64,000 bases of DNA from Lysobacteraceae bacterium (GTDB taxonomy: Bacteria > Pseudomonadota > Gammaproteobacteria > Xanthomonadales > Rhodanobacteraceae). The notes beneath the pieces were generated by a model, which made no database searches, was not told the DNA's origin, and saw only the letters and a program-made list of their open reading frames with translations. Of the stretch, positions 1 through 7,921 are shown one piece after another. How positions within the stretch are numbered: the first letter of the stretch is position 1; every line of letters starts with the position of its first letter. The stretch spans positions 1-64,000 of the forward strand of contig JAJFUF010000006.1 of the NCBI GenBank assembly GCA_021372495.1. The letters run 5' to 3'. The translations under genes were made by a program, and so were the position numbers.

Positions 1-15
1 CCGCGTCCCGCCGCC

Positions 16-726
16 ATGCCTCGTCGCGCCCGCCTCGAGTTCCCGGGTATCCCCCTGCACATCACCCAGCGCGGCGTGAACCGCTGCGCGGTGTTCGTCG
101 ACGACGACGATCGTCGCCACTACCTGGCGTTGCTCGAAGACGCGGCGCGCAGGCATGCGCTGGCGGTCCATGCCTACGTGCTGATGGGCAACCACGTGCA
201 CCTGCTGGTCAGCTCGGGAGAGGCCGGGGCGCTCTCCCGCGCCATGCGCGATCTGGGCCAGTGCTACGTGCAGGGCTTCAACCGCCGCCACCGGCGCACC
301 GGCACGCTGTGGGAAGGGCGGTTCAAGTCCTGCCTGGTCGATTCCGAGCGCTACGTGCTGTCGGTGTACCGGTACATCGAACTCAACCCGGTGCGCGCCG
401 CGATGGTGGCCGCGCCGGAGGACTATCGCTGGTCGAGCGTGCACGCCCATCTCGGAGCAAGCGACGATCCGCTGCTGACGCCCCATACGGCGTTTCTTGC
501 CCTCGGCGCCGATCGCCGGGCGCGCGTCGCCGCTTACCGGACCTGGCTGGCCAGCGGGGTCGACGACGCCGAGCTGGAGGCGATTCGCGCGCATATCGTC
601 CAGGAGCGCGCCTTGGGCAGCGAGCGGTTCCAGCGCATGCTGGAACGCACCTTGAATCGTCCGCTGCAGGTACGGCCGCGCGGCCGGCCACGCCGGGACG
701 GGGCGTCGCAGGCCATCGCGGATTAG
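16..726 (+). CDS. REP-associated tyrosine transposase (RAYT, Y1_Tnp family)
   Basis: A 236-residue single-strand DNA transposase of the kind that mobilises short REP palindromes. The HUH-type metal site is visible as NHVHLL (His60 and His62), and the candidate nucleophile is Tyr84 in GQCYVQGFN, followed by the family segment RTGTLWEGRFK and later RYIELNPVRA. Length and motif order fit an intact protein. Only 15 bases lie upstream in the window, so its own flanking REPs cannot be seen. The last 16 coding bases (707-722) are identical to part of a palindrome at 5432-5460. Several REP-like palindromes occur elsewhere in the window, but whether this enzyme moves them is inference. Confidence 0.9.
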   Translation: MPRRARLEFPGIPLHITQRGVNRCAVFVDDDDRRHYLALLEDAARRHALAVHAYVLMGNHVHLLVSSGEAGALSRAMRDLGQCYVQGFNRRHRRTGTLWEGRFKSCLVDSERYVLSVYRYIELNPVRAAMVAAPEDYRWSSVHAHLGASDDPLLTPHTAFLALGADRRARVAAYRTWLASGVDDAELEAIRAHIVQERALGSERFQRMLERTLNRPLQVRPRGRPRRDGASQAIAD

Positions 727-812
727 CGGCCTCCACCCTGCTGCTGCCCCGCGGCTGTTTGCCCTTCCCTCTCCACCCGGTCTGCTCGGTTCCCGCCTGC
801 CGAGCCGACGCC

Positions 813-1748
813 ATGGAACCGCACGCCGACCGCTACCGCATCCGCCTGGCCCGCCCGGACGAAGTGCTGCGCCTGCGGGAAATCGAAGACATCGCGGGCA
901 CGCGGTTCTACCGCCTCGGCTTGATCGACGAGGCGCTCGATCCTTCTTTTCCGCTGGATGAACTGGCGCGCCTGATCGGCCTCGGCCAAGCCTGGGTGGC
1001 GTGCATGGGCGACGACGTCGCCGTCGGCATGGCGATCGCCTCCGTGCGCGAAGGCGCCGCCTACCTCGAGGAGATGGACGTGCTGCGGGCGCACGGGCGG
1101 CGCGGTCTCGGCGGCCGCCTGCTCGAGCACGTGTGCGCGTGGGCGCGGATGCGAGGCCAGCCGGCCGTCACGCTCTCCACCTTCCGCGACGTGCCGTGGA
1201 ACGGGCCGTTCTATCGCCAGCGCGGCTTCCGCGAACTGCATCCTGCGGAGTGGACGCCGGGCATGCGCGCGATCCGCGCGAAGGAGGCGCGGCACGGGCT
1301 GCACGTCGAGGTGCGGGTGTTCATGCGTCGCGAACTGTCTCGAACGGGGGAACGCAGGCAATTGACCGCCTTGATGCACACGCGAGCGCGGATGAAGCGA
1401 GCGGCGTGCGTGGACGCCACAAGTCTGCATGCCGGCACGCGGCGGCGGCACGGCGCGAGGGGCCGTGACGCGCGCGCTCCTGCCCTGGCGAGGTCGCCGA
1501 TTCAGCCGCCGTCTCCTTGCCGCAGGTACAGCCAGATGCCGACGCATGCCGGCGGCATCGGCGGCGCCACCTGGTCCGTCGTCAGCGGCGTGCTGCCCGC
1601 GGGGCTGGTGCTGAGCGGCGACGGCGTGCTCAGCGGCACGCCGCTGCCGGTCGCGACGACCACCGTCTTCTACTTCAGCGCGCTGGTAAGCGACCAGGCG
1701 GGCGACACCGCGGCCAGGAACTACGCGCTGGCGGAGCAAGCGCCGTAA
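813..1748 (+). CDS. GNAT-family N-acetyltransferase with an unusual C-terminal extension
   Basis: Residues 1 to about 175 form a GNAT acetyltransferase: acceptor-side helices, the acetyl-CoA-binding segment RRGLGGRLLEHV and the late beta-bulge region PFYRQRGFREL. The substrate cannot be told. The start ATG at 813 begins the recognisable domain; no good ribosome site is visible. The reading frame does not stop after the domain. It stays open for about 135 more codons of low-complexity, Arg-rich sequence and ends in a He_PIG-like Ig segment (residues 242-311). A normal member would be 160-180 residues, so the native stop may have been lost or the true product may be processed; the tail is unlikely to belong to the enzyme. 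Confidence 0.75.
   Translation: MEPHADRYRIRLARPDEVLRLREIEDIAGTRFYRLGLIDEALDPSFPLDELARLIGLGQAWVACMGDDVAVGMAIASVREGAAYLEEMDVLRAHGRRGLGGRLLEHVCAWARMRGQPAVTLSTFRDVPWNGPFYRQRGFRELHPAEWTPGMRAIRAKEARHGLHVEVRVFMRRELSRTGERRQLTALMHTRARMKRAACVDATSLHAGTRRRHGARGRDARAPALARSPIQPPSPCRRYSQMPTHAGGIGGATWSVVSGVLPAGLVLSGDGVLSGTPLPVATTTVFYFSALVSDQAGDTAARNYALAEQAP
1536..1748 (+). pseudogene. Remnant of a He_PIG / Ig-like repeat protein
   Basis: About 70 codons read GGATWSVVSGVLPAGLVLSG followed by DGVLSGTP, the diagnostic signature of putative-Ig (He_PIG) domains found in large bacterial surface or secreted proteins. After it comes an Ig-like beta-strand segment with ALVSDQAGDTA. Only one domain is present, with no signal peptide or partner domains, and it lies in frame with the upstream acetyltransferase. 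It is best read as the 3' end of a decayed surface-protein gene joined to the GNAT gene by deletion. Confidence 0.55.
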
Positions 1749-1838
1749 CGCCGAGGCGCGAGGTCAAGACAGGGGCCACCCGTTCGCCGCCGGCGAAGGG
1801 TGGGCCCTTCTTTCCCGGTGCGCGATACCGAATCCGGA

Positions 1839-2690
1839 TCATCCCGCCTTCGTCCTGAAGGCGTCGGCCAGCGTGCGCAGTGCGGCGCGCGAGCGGCGGT
1901 CGCGCAGCGCGGAGTACAGCACCACCTCCTGCGTGGGAAGCGCAGGAAGCGCGAGGCGCGCGCCGAGATCCTCCGTCCCCGCGGGCGCGGCGCGGCGGGC
2001 CAGCACGGCGATGGCCAATCCCGCGGCGGCGGCCGCACCCACCATCGCCGCGCCCTTGCCGACGAAGACCTCGGTCCAGGCAATGCCGGCACGATCGAGC
2101 GCGGCCACGGCAGCAGCGCGAATGCTGCAGGATTCGCCCTGGGTGGACAGGGGAAGCGGCTGACCTTGGCGCGGACGCCAGCCGGACGCGCCGATCCAGG
2201 CGAAGCTCTCGTCGAACAGCTTTTCGCCCCTGCGGCGCTGCTCGCTCGCCTGCAGGACCAGCGCTGCATCCATCTCGCCGGCCTCGTAGGACTGCATCAC
2301 TTCGCGCGAGCCGCCCGCGTGCAGCTCGATGCGCAGCTTCGGATCGGACTCGCCCAGCCGGCGCAGCATGCCGGGCAGCTCGGCGCCCACCAGCTGATGG
2401 CCGATGCCGACCACCAGGCGCCGCTCCTCCGCTTCGAACGAGGCGACCGCGCGCTCGTGGGCACCGACCAGTTCGCGCGCCGCCTCCAGGAACACCGCGC
2501 CCTCGGCGGACAGGCGCACCTGCCGCGGCGTGCGCTCCAGCAGGCGGCGGCCCAGCTGGCCTTCCAGCTTGCGCACCTTCAGGCTGACGGCGGACTGCGT
2601 GCTGTCGAGCACCTGCGCGGCGCGGGTGAAGCTTTGCAGCTCGGCGGTCAGCACGAAGGCTTTGACGGCATCGAGGTCGAGGGTCTTCAT
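1839..2690 (-). CDS. LysR-family transcriptional regulator
   Basis: A 283-residue LysR regulator. The N-terminal winged HTH is clear (SFTRAAQVLDSTQSAVSLKV, about residues 20-39), followed by the linker helix and a periplasmic-binding-like effector domain. The start was placed at the ATG giving MKTLDLDAVK, since an alternative 11 codons upstream adds only non-family sequence. It is divergent from the secreted lipocalin-like gene at 2810, the arrangement usual for a LysR regulator and its target. Effector and regulon are unknown. Confidence 0.88.
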   Translation of the reverse strand: MKTLDLDAVKAFVLTAELQSFTRAAQVLDSTQSAVSLKVRKLEGQLGRRLLERTPRQVRLSAEGAVFLEAARELVGAHERAVASFEAEERRLVVGIGHQLVGAELPGMLRRLGESDPKLRIELHAGGSREVMQSYEAGEMDAALVLQASEQRRRGEKLFDESFAWIGASGWRPRQGQPLPLSTQGESCSIRAAAVAALDRAGIAWTEVFVGKGAAMVGAAAAAGLAIAVLARRAAPAGTEDLGARLALPALPTQEVVLYSALRDRRSRAALRTLADAFRTKAG

Positions 2691-2809
2691 GGGGCCTCGC
2701 GTTGGAACCATGGCAATCGGCAATGACTGAAATATCGGCGACCGGGTTCATCCCTGATGGAAGGGCGGACTAGGCTGCGCCCACCCTCCCCGTGGATGTG
2801 AGCACGCTC

Positions 2810-3313
2810 ATGCAGATCCTTCGAACCGTCCTTGCCCTCTGCATCGCATCGACCCTGGGCGCCGCGCAGGCGGCGCAGCCTTCGCGACCGACGTCGCTGG
2901 AGGGCGCCTGGACCCTGGAGCGCGTCGACAACGTCTATCCGGACGGCCATCGCGTGGAACTCTACGGCCCCCATCCCCAGGGCCTGTGGCTGATCGACGC
3001 CCAGGGGCACTACATGATGCAGATCGTGCGGGCACAACGCACGGCCTTCGCCTCCGGCGACAAGTCGCGGGGCACGCCGGAGGAATATCGCGCCGCCTCG
3101 CTGGACTTCAATGCGCACTACGGCACGGTGAGCGTCGCGGGCGGCATGCTGCGCACCCACATCGAGCATGCCTCGTTCCCGAACTGGGACGGCCGCAGCG
3201 GCAGCAGGCACTACACGCTCAAGGGCGACGAGCTGACCTACATCGTGGCCAAGCCCACCAGCGGCGCCGCCGAGGGTGTGCACGGCGAGGTGACGTGGCG
3301 GCGCATGCGCTGA
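2810..3313 (+). CDS. Secreted lipocalin-like domain protein
   Basis: A 167-residue protein with an N-terminal signal peptide (MQILRTVLALCIASTLGAAQ, cleavage after AQA) and then one lipocalin-like beta-barrel unit. The unit opens LEGAWTLERVDN and contains GLWLIDAQGHYMMQI, a pattern of the Lipocalin_5 family. ATG 2810 directly precedes the signal peptide; GTG 2792 is a possible alternative start. It is probably exported to the periplasm and may bind a small hydrophobic ligand, which is inference. It is divergent from the LysR gene and followed by a strong hairpin at 3451. Confidence 0.78.
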   Translation: MQILRTVLALCIASTLGAAQAAQPSRPTSLEGAWTLERVDNVYPDGHRVELYGPHPQGLWLIDAQGHYMMQIVRAQRTAFASGDKSRGTPEEYRAASLDFNAHYGTVSVAGGMLRTHIEHASFPNWDGRSGSRHYTLKGDELTYIVAKPTSGAAEGVHGEVTWRRMR

Positions 3314-3450
3314 GGTGCCCGACGCTTCGAGCGACTCCGCGCCTTCATTGCCGACGCAGATCCGTTCAACCGAAAGGCCGTCCGGCCGAGTCTTCCTGGC
3401 GCCGCGTGCGCGGCGCGATTGCCGCTGACTCACCGGGCCGCAAAGACAAC

Positions 3451-3476
3451 GGGGCGCCTGATCGCTCAGGCGCCCC
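3451..3476. terminator. Hairpin terminator between convergent genes
   Basis: A perfect 11-bp stem, GGGGCGCCTGA / TCAGGCGCCCC, closes a TCGC loop. On the left is the A-rich run CAAAGACAAC and on the right GCGTTTGC. It lies between the rightward gene ending at 3313 and the leftward gene ending at 3717, so it could serve both. The T-tract is weak. Confidence 0.55.
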
Positions 3477-3504
3477 GCGTTTGCTCCGCTTGGTCCAAAA
3501 GCGC

Positions 3505-3575
3505 GGGTCAGAGTGCACTTTTCTGTCGCATGCGGGTGGCATTGGACGACAGACCGGGAAAGTGCACTCTGCCCC
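3505..3575. repeat. REP-like inverted repeat (AGAGTGCACTTT family)
   Basis: The outer arms CAGAGTGCACTTT (3509-3521) and AAAGTGCACTCTG (3559-3571) are perfect inverted copies. Inner arms TCTGTCG (3522-3528) and CGACAGA (3547-3553) extend the stem after a 5-base bulge, and the apex carries GCATGC-GGGTG-GCATTG. The structure is compact and symmetrical, like a non-autonomous REP or MITE, and lies in a 403-base gap (3314-3716) that otherwise holds only the terminator at 3451. I see no gene or site in 3576-3716. From memory, GTCAGAGTGCACTTT-like ends border Y1 transposase genes in related genomes; this could not be checked. Confidence 0.6.
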
Positions 3576-3716
3576 CCTGCCTCGCCTGCCTCCGCAGCGC
3601 ATTGCACGCATGCCCCACGCTCCGACAAGTGAGCCTGACGGTGTACAGAAATGGCCACCGGTGGCGGCCGGACTGGAACGGCAGGATCGCTACGCCGCCG
3701 CCACCTGCAACCCCGC

Positions 3717-5105
3717 TCACCGGCCGGCCCCGGCTGCCAGCAAGGCATCAAGATCCTCGCGCCGGAGCAGACGCCCGGCAAGCACGACGGCGCGGATGCG
3801 GCGCAGGTTGCGGACGTCCTGCAGCGGATCGCCGTCGAGCAACACGAGATCGGCGCGCTTGCCGACTGCGATCGAGCCGTTCGTCTGCGACAGGTGCAGC
3901 AGTTCCGCCGGGCCGATCGTGACGGCCCGTAGCGCCTGCGCGGGGCCGAGGCCGCACTGCACGAGCAGCTCCAGTTCGTCGTGCAGCGCGTACCCGGGAT
4001 AGACCATGGGCATCGGCGTATCGGTTCCCGCCAGCACATCGACACCGGCAGCGTGCAGTGCCCGCACGATCGCGCAACTCACCTGCTCGCGGCGCGCGGC
4101 AAGCGCGGCGTCGGCCGTCGCTTCCGACGCCAGGATCCTGCGCCAGCGCGCCTGTTCGTCTTCGCGCAGCAGCGGCCAGCGCGGATCCGCGGCGAAATCG
4201 GCGCGGCGGTGGGCCTCGAAATGGCTCAACACCAGGGTCGGCACCTGCGTTTGGTGCGCCGCCGCGACCGCCCTGGCCACCGCGGCGCAGCGGTTTGGGC
4301 TGAAATGCCCGAGCACATCACGCTCCTGCGCCTCACCCATCGCCTCGGCGGCGTCGCCGTCCAGACCTCGGCGCGATGCGAGCACGCGGCGCTCGACCGA
4401 GGAACAGGCCTCGTACGCCTGCAGCAGATGCTCGGCGGTGCGTTGGCCGGCATCCGCCGCCTCCAGCAGCGGAACCTGCGCAGGCACGTGGCCGTCGACA
4501 GGCACGCGGGCCCGCCGTGCAGCAGCGATGATTGCATGCCACTGCGCCGACGGAACGTCGGAAAACACTTTGATGAAATCGGCACCGGATCGCACGGCCA
4601 CGCGTACCTGCCGGCGCGCATCTTCCACGGTGTCGCCGCGCACGGCGACGCCCGCCGCCAGCACGTAGGGCGCGACCAGCGTGCCGCGATCCACCGACTG
4701 CCGCCAGCGCGCCACCTGCTGCACCTGCCCGGGAAGCGTCATCATTTCGCGCACGCCGGTCACGCCGTTGGCGACGAAGAGCGGGAACGTCCACGTGTTC
4801 GGGGCCCGGTGCGTGGCGTTGTTGAACAGGTGCACGTGCATATCGACCAGCCCGGGAACGAGATACTTCCCGCGCCCATCGATGCGCTCGGCGCCCGGCG
4901 GTGCCGCGACGTCGCTCCCGATGCGGGCGATGCGGCCATGCTCGACCAGTACCGTCTGCTCGCTGACGGCACGAGCGCGCTCGACGTCGATCACGGTGAC
5001 GCGTTCGATCGCCAGCGGCGGCAGCGAGGGCGATGCAGCGGGCCGGGCGACACACGACAGGACGGCCAGCAGCGCCGCCGCCAGACCGCAAACGATGGCC
5101 TTCAC
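3717..5105 (-). CDS. Exported amidohydrolase-superfamily protein
   Basis: A 462-residue metal-dependent hydrolase. An N-terminal signal sequence, possibly lipoprotein-like (AVLSC, Cys18), is followed by the amidohydrolase start motif GLVDMHVHLF (metal His90 and His92). Further on are GADFIKVFSD, DGHVPAQ, a LAGTDTPMP aspartate region and the C-terminal beta-sandwich ending GKRADLVLLDGDPLQDV. GTG 5105 was chosen as start because GGGGAGG lies 5 bases upstream and the signal peptide begins there; longer starts add unrelated residues. Such proteins include imidazolonepropionase-like enzymes and prolidase-like dipeptidases, and the substrate here is unknown. Convergent with the lipocalin-like gene. 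Confidence 0.86.
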   Translation of the reverse strand: MKAIVCGLAAALLAVLSCVARPAASPSLPPLAIERVTVIDVERARAVSEQTVLVEHGRIARIGSDVAAPPGAERIDGRGKYLVPGLVDMHVHLFNNATHRAPNTWTFPLFVANGVTGVREMMTLPGQVQQVARWRQSVDRGTLVAPYVLAAGVAVRGDTVEDARRQVRVAVRSGADFIKVFSDVPSAQWHAIIAAARRARVPVDGHVPAQVPLLEAADAGQRTAEHLLQAYEACSSVERRVLASRRGLDGDAAEAMGEAQERDVLGHFSPNRCAAVARAVAAAHQTQVPTLVLSHFEAHRRADFAADPRWPLLREDEQARWRRILASEATADAALAARREQVSCAIVRALHAAGVDVLAGTDTPMPMVYPGYALHDELELLVQCGLGPAQALRAVTIGPAELLHLSQTNGSIAVGKRADLVLLDGDPLQDVRNLRRIRAVVLAGRLLRREDLDALLAAGAGR

Positions 5106-5431
5106 GCGAACCTCCCCGAGCACGGACGTCGCCCGTGGCGACGGATCGATGGGCGCCCCCATGCGCACCCCGCCTGCGGCCCCGGCCCGGCACACGCCTG
5201 CCGCGGCCTGCCAGGACAGCCTACGGGGTCGAGCCGCCGAGAGCGAGCTTACCCGCCCGGCCTGACGTCACGGCCGTAGCGGAAGGTTTGCGCGGCAGCC
5301 AAGAAACAGGTGTCCGAGAAATCAGGGGCGGTCCAGCGGTGGTGACACTGAAGGCGACGGACACGCAGGGGCGCTCGGCGAGCGTCCGATGCAACTGCGC
5401 GCGCCCGGCAGGCCGAGCCCGTGCGGGCTGC

Positions 5432-5460
5432 CGCAGGCCATCGCGGAGCGATGGCCTGCG
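5432..5460. repeat. Perfect 13-bp stem palindrome (REP-like or terminator of ahpD)
   Basis: CGCAGGCCATCGC (5432-5444) and GCGATGGCCTGCG (5448-5460) pair perfectly across a GGA loop, just beyond the ahpD stop. There is no T-tract on the leftward strand, so a simple terminator is less likely. Bases 5432-5447 equal the last coding bases of the transposase gene (707-722). The rest of the 5106-5471 gap shows a small GC hairpin near 5418-5431 and a fragment that reads like an Ig-type strand, but no gene. Confidence 0.55.
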
Positions 5461-5471
5461 TACCCGTCCGA

Positions 5472-6032
5472 TCACGCCGCCGCCGACAGCCCCGCCCGCG
5501 CGGCTTCCGCCTGCTCCAGCGTCACCGCCACCGCGTGCAGTACGGCGGCGATGCGCACCGCGCTCTGCACGGCCTGCGCAGAAACCTCGTGCTTGCGCAG
5601 GGTCTTCTCGTGCGAGTCCATGCACGCGCCGCAGCCGTTGATCGCGGAGACGGCCAGCGAGGCCAGCTCGAAGTCCACTTTGGCGCAGCCCGGGTTGGCC
5701 ATCACGTTCATGCGCAGGCCGGCGCGCAGGGTGGCGTACTCGATGTCGCTCACCAGGTGGGTGAAGCGGTAGTAGACGTTGTTCATCGCCAGGATCGCCG
5801 CGGCGGCGCGCGCGCCGTCCTGTTCCTCGGCGGAAAGGTGCGCGGCGGCCTCGACGGCGATCGCGCGGGTCAGCGGCGCGTGGCGCGAGGCGATGGCCGA
5901 GGCCAGCGCGACGATGGCGATCTGCTTCGCGCTCAGGCCGGGCGCGCCGGCCTCGCTCAGCACGGAATCCAGGTTGAGGCGCAGGTCCTTGGCGTAGTCG
6001 GGCAACTGCGCCTTGAGTTCGGCAAGGCTCAT
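5472..6032 (-). CDS. ahpD: Alkylhydroperoxidase AhpD
   Basis: A 186-residue AhpD/CMD-fold protein. The catalytic signature E-X11-C-X2-C-X3-H is complete: Glu122, Cys134, Cys137 and His141 (INGCGACMDSHE). In characterised systems AhpD reduces AhpC, taking electrons from lipoylated dihydrolipoamide succinyltransferase and Lpd. It lies 178 bases downstream of ahpC on the same strand, and no ahpF is present, so AhpD is the probable AhpC reductant here. It is expected to be cytoplasmic and co-transcribed with ahpC from the OxyR-controlled promoter. Confidence 0.93.
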   Translation of the reverse strand: MSLAELKAQLPDYAKDLRLNLDSVLSEAGAPGLSAKQIAIVALASAIASRHAPLTRAIAVEAAAHLSAEEQDGARAAAAILAMNNVYYRFTHLVSDIEYATLRAGLRMNVMANPGCAKVDFELASLAVSAINGCGACMDSHEKTLRKHEVSAQAVQSAVRIAAVLHAVAVTLEQAEAARAGLSAAA

Positions 6033-6210
6033 GGTTCACCTCGGGGGATGGAAGAGAGGGCGGCGGGACACGCGGTCCCGCCGCCGAAGCCCGCGCCGCG
6101 CGGGGGGAGGGGTATGCGGCGCGGGGCAAAGCGGGGGCTGCCGCAGGACGGCGCTCGCGCGGCGAGCGTCGCGGCGGCCCGCACAGGAGACCGCCGCGAC
6201 GGCGCCGGGC

Positions 6211-6750
6211 TTACGCGACCTTCAGCGTCGCCTCGCCCTGCTGCCAGTTGCACGGGCACAGCTCGTCGGTCTGCAGCGCATCCAGCACGCGCAGCACTTC
6301 CTGCGGGTTGCGGCCGACCGAACCGTCGGTGACGTAGGCGAAGCGGATCACGCCTTGCGGATCGACCAGGAAGGTGGCGCGCTTGGCCACGCCCTCGGCG
6401 TCGAGGATGCCGAGTTCGCGCGACAGGTCCTTGTTGATGTCGGCCAGCATCGGGAACGGCAGGTCGCGCAGGTCCTTGTGGTCCTTGCGCCAGGCCAGGT
6501 GCACGAACTCGGAGTCGGTGCTGCCGGCCAGCACCTGGCAGTCGCGGTCGGCGAACTGCGCGTTGAGGTCGCCGAAGCCCTTGATCTCGGTCGGGCAGAC
6601 GAAGGTGAAGTCCTTCGGATAGAAGAACGCCAGCAGCCACTTGCCCTTGTAGCTGTCGTTGGAGATCTCGGCGAAGGCCTTGTCCAGGCTGTCGATGGAG
6701 ACGGTGGCCTTGAGCTTGAATTGCGGGAACTTGTCGCCGACGGTCAGCAT
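6211..6750 (-). CDS. ahpC: Alkyl hydroperoxide reductase C (2-Cys peroxiredoxin)
   Basis: A 179-residue AhpC-type peroxiredoxin that reduces H2O2 and organic hydroperoxides in the cytoplasm. The peroxidatic Cys52 is in FYPKDFTFVCPTE, and the resolving-Cys region is ELCPCNW (Cys165/Cys167). ATG 6750 follows AAGGAG at 7 bases and starts MLTVGDKFPQ; upstream in-frame codons add non-family sequence. A promoter (6807-6835) and a double OxyR site (6836-6872) lie directly upstream. Paired with ahpD rather than ahpF. Confidence 0.95.
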   Translation of the reverse strand: MLTVGDKFPQFKLKATVSIDSLDKAFAEISNDSYKGKWLLAFFYPKDFTFVCPTEIKGFGDLNAQFADRDCQVLAGSTDSEFVHLAWRKDHKDLRDLPFPMLADINKDLSRELGILDAEGVAKRATFLVDPQGVIRFAYVTDGSVGRNPQEVLRVLDALQTDELCPCNWQQGEATLKVA

Positions 6751-6806
6751 GTCGTTGCTCCTTGGTGAGGGTGGGGAAGCGGCGCCGGAGGGCGCGTCCG
6801 CAGACA

Positions 6807-6835
6807 AAGATAGGGGGCGTGCGCCCATCATTCAA
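6807..6835 (-). promoter_or_regulatory. ahpC promoter (-35/-10)
   Basis: On the minus strand, TTGAAT (6830-6835) and TATCTT (6807-6812) are separated by exactly 17 bases and lie 57-85 bases before the ahpC start. The -35 abuts the OxyR site, the geometry of an activator that contacts RNA polymerase. Confidence 0.65.
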
Positions 6836-6872
6836 ATCGATTATCATCATCGCATCTATAGTCACTGACTAT
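6836..6872. promoter_or_regulatory. OxyR operator between ahpC and oxyR
   Basis: A perfect ATAG-N7-CTAT dimer site (6858-6872) is separated by 7 bases from a weaker dimer ATCG-N7-TCAT (6836-6850). This is the tetramer layout known for OxyR. It borders the ahpC -35 on one side and reaches to 8 bases before the oxyR start on the other, so it can activate ahpCD and repress oxyR. Confidence 0.75.
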
Positions 6873-6879
6873 GGAAGCC

Positions 6880-7818
6880 ATGAACCTGCGTGATCTGCGT
6901 TACCTCGTCGCCCTCGCCGAGCACCGCCACTTCGGCCGCGCCGCCGAAGCCTGTTTCGTCAGCCAGCCGACGCTGTCGACGCAGGTGAAGAAGCTCGAGG
7001 AGGAACTCGGCGTCGCGCTGGTCGAGCGCACGCCGCGCAAGGTGCTGCTGACCGAGGTCGGCCGCGAGATCGCCGAGCGCGCGCGCGAGGTGCTGAACGA
7101 GGTCGAGCAGATCCGCGCCATCGCGCGGCGCACGCGCGATCCGGAGTCCGGCACGGTGCGCCTCGGCATCTTCCCCACCCTCGGCCCTTACCTGCTGCCG
7201 CACGTGGTGCCGGAGGTGCGCGCGCGCTTTCCCAAGCTGGAGCTGCTGCTGGTCGAGGAGAAGACCGAGACGGTGCTGCGCCTGCTGCGCGAGGGCAAGC
7301 TCGACGCCGGCGTGCTGGCGCTGCCGATCCACGAGGACAGCCTGCACGCCGAGTTCCTGTTCGAGGAGCCGTTCCTGCTGGCGGTGCCGGAGTCGCACCC
7401 GCTGGCGCACCGGCACGGCCTGAAGCTGGGCGACCTGACCGACCAGAGCCTGCTGCTGCTGGAGGACGGCCACTGCCTGCGCGACCAGGCGCTGGAGGTC
7501 TGCCACCTCGCCGGCGCCAGCGAGAAGGCCGGCTTCCGCGCCACCAGCCTGGAAACGCTGCGGCAGATGGTGGCGGCCAACGTCGGCATCACCCTGCTGC
7601 CGACGCTGGCGGTGAAGCCGCCGATCGCGCCGACCGACAACGTGCGCCTGGTCGAATTCCGCAGCCACCCGCCCAGCCGGCGCATCGCCATGGTCTGGCG
7701 CAAGAGTTCGGCGATGGCCGGCTTCCTCAAGCGCCTCGCCGACATCTTCAAGGCGCTGCCGCAGGAGCTGCTGCAGACGCACCCTGCCGCCGCTGCGGGC
7801 GGTCCGTCGTCGGCTTGA
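6880..7818 (+). CDS. oxyR: Hydrogen peroxide sensor / LysR-type regulator OxyR
   Basis: A 312-residue OxyR. HTH segment: FGRAAEACFVSQPTLSTQVK. Redox switch: GHCLRDQALEVC. Starting at ATG 6880 (MNLRDLRYLV), the two cysteines fall at positions 199 and 208, exactly the numbering of E. coli OxyR. This favours 6880 over the ATG at 6871, which also overlaps the operator. No strong Shine-Dalgarno is seen. Oxidation forms the Cys199-Cys208 disulfide and turns on peroxide genes. Divergent from ahpCD, followed by a clear terminator. Confidence 0.95.
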   Translation: MNLRDLRYLVALAEHRHFGRAAEACFVSQPTLSTQVKKLEEELGVALVERTPRKVLLTEVGREIAERAREVLNEVEQIRAIARRTRDPESGTVRLGIFPTLGPYLLPHVVPEVRARFPKLELLLVEEKTETVLRLLREGKLDAGVLALPIHEDSLHAEFLFEEPFLLAVPESHPLAHRHGLKLGDLTDQSLLLLEDGHCLRDQALEVCHLAGASEKAGFRATSLETLRQMVAANVGITLLPTLAVKPPIAPTDNVRLVEFRSHPPSRRIAMVWRKSSAMAGFLKRLADIFKALPQELLQTHPAAAAGGPSSA

Positions 7819-7855
7819 GAAAAGCCGCCCTCTGGGCTACGGTAAGCGCATCCGT

Positions 7856-7895
7856 CGCCACCGGGCGCACCCTGCCCCCGGTGGCGTTTTGCTTT
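7856..7895 (+). terminator. Rho-independent terminator of oxyR
   Basis: A perfect 10-bp stem, CGCCACCGGG (7856-7865) with CCCGGTGGCG (7877-7886), is followed at once by TTTTGCTTT. It lies 38 bases after the oxyR stop and 26 before the rnk start. Confidence 0.8.
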
Positions 7896-7921
7896 ATGTA
7901 CCCGGTCAGGATGCCAACGCC

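Noticed and set aside
5341..5388. Short plus-strand stretch reading VVTLKATDTQGRSASVR, like an Ig-type strand
   Set aside because: Only about 16 residues, without a start, domain partner or second strand; too short to call a remnant, although a He_PIG remnant exists at 1536.
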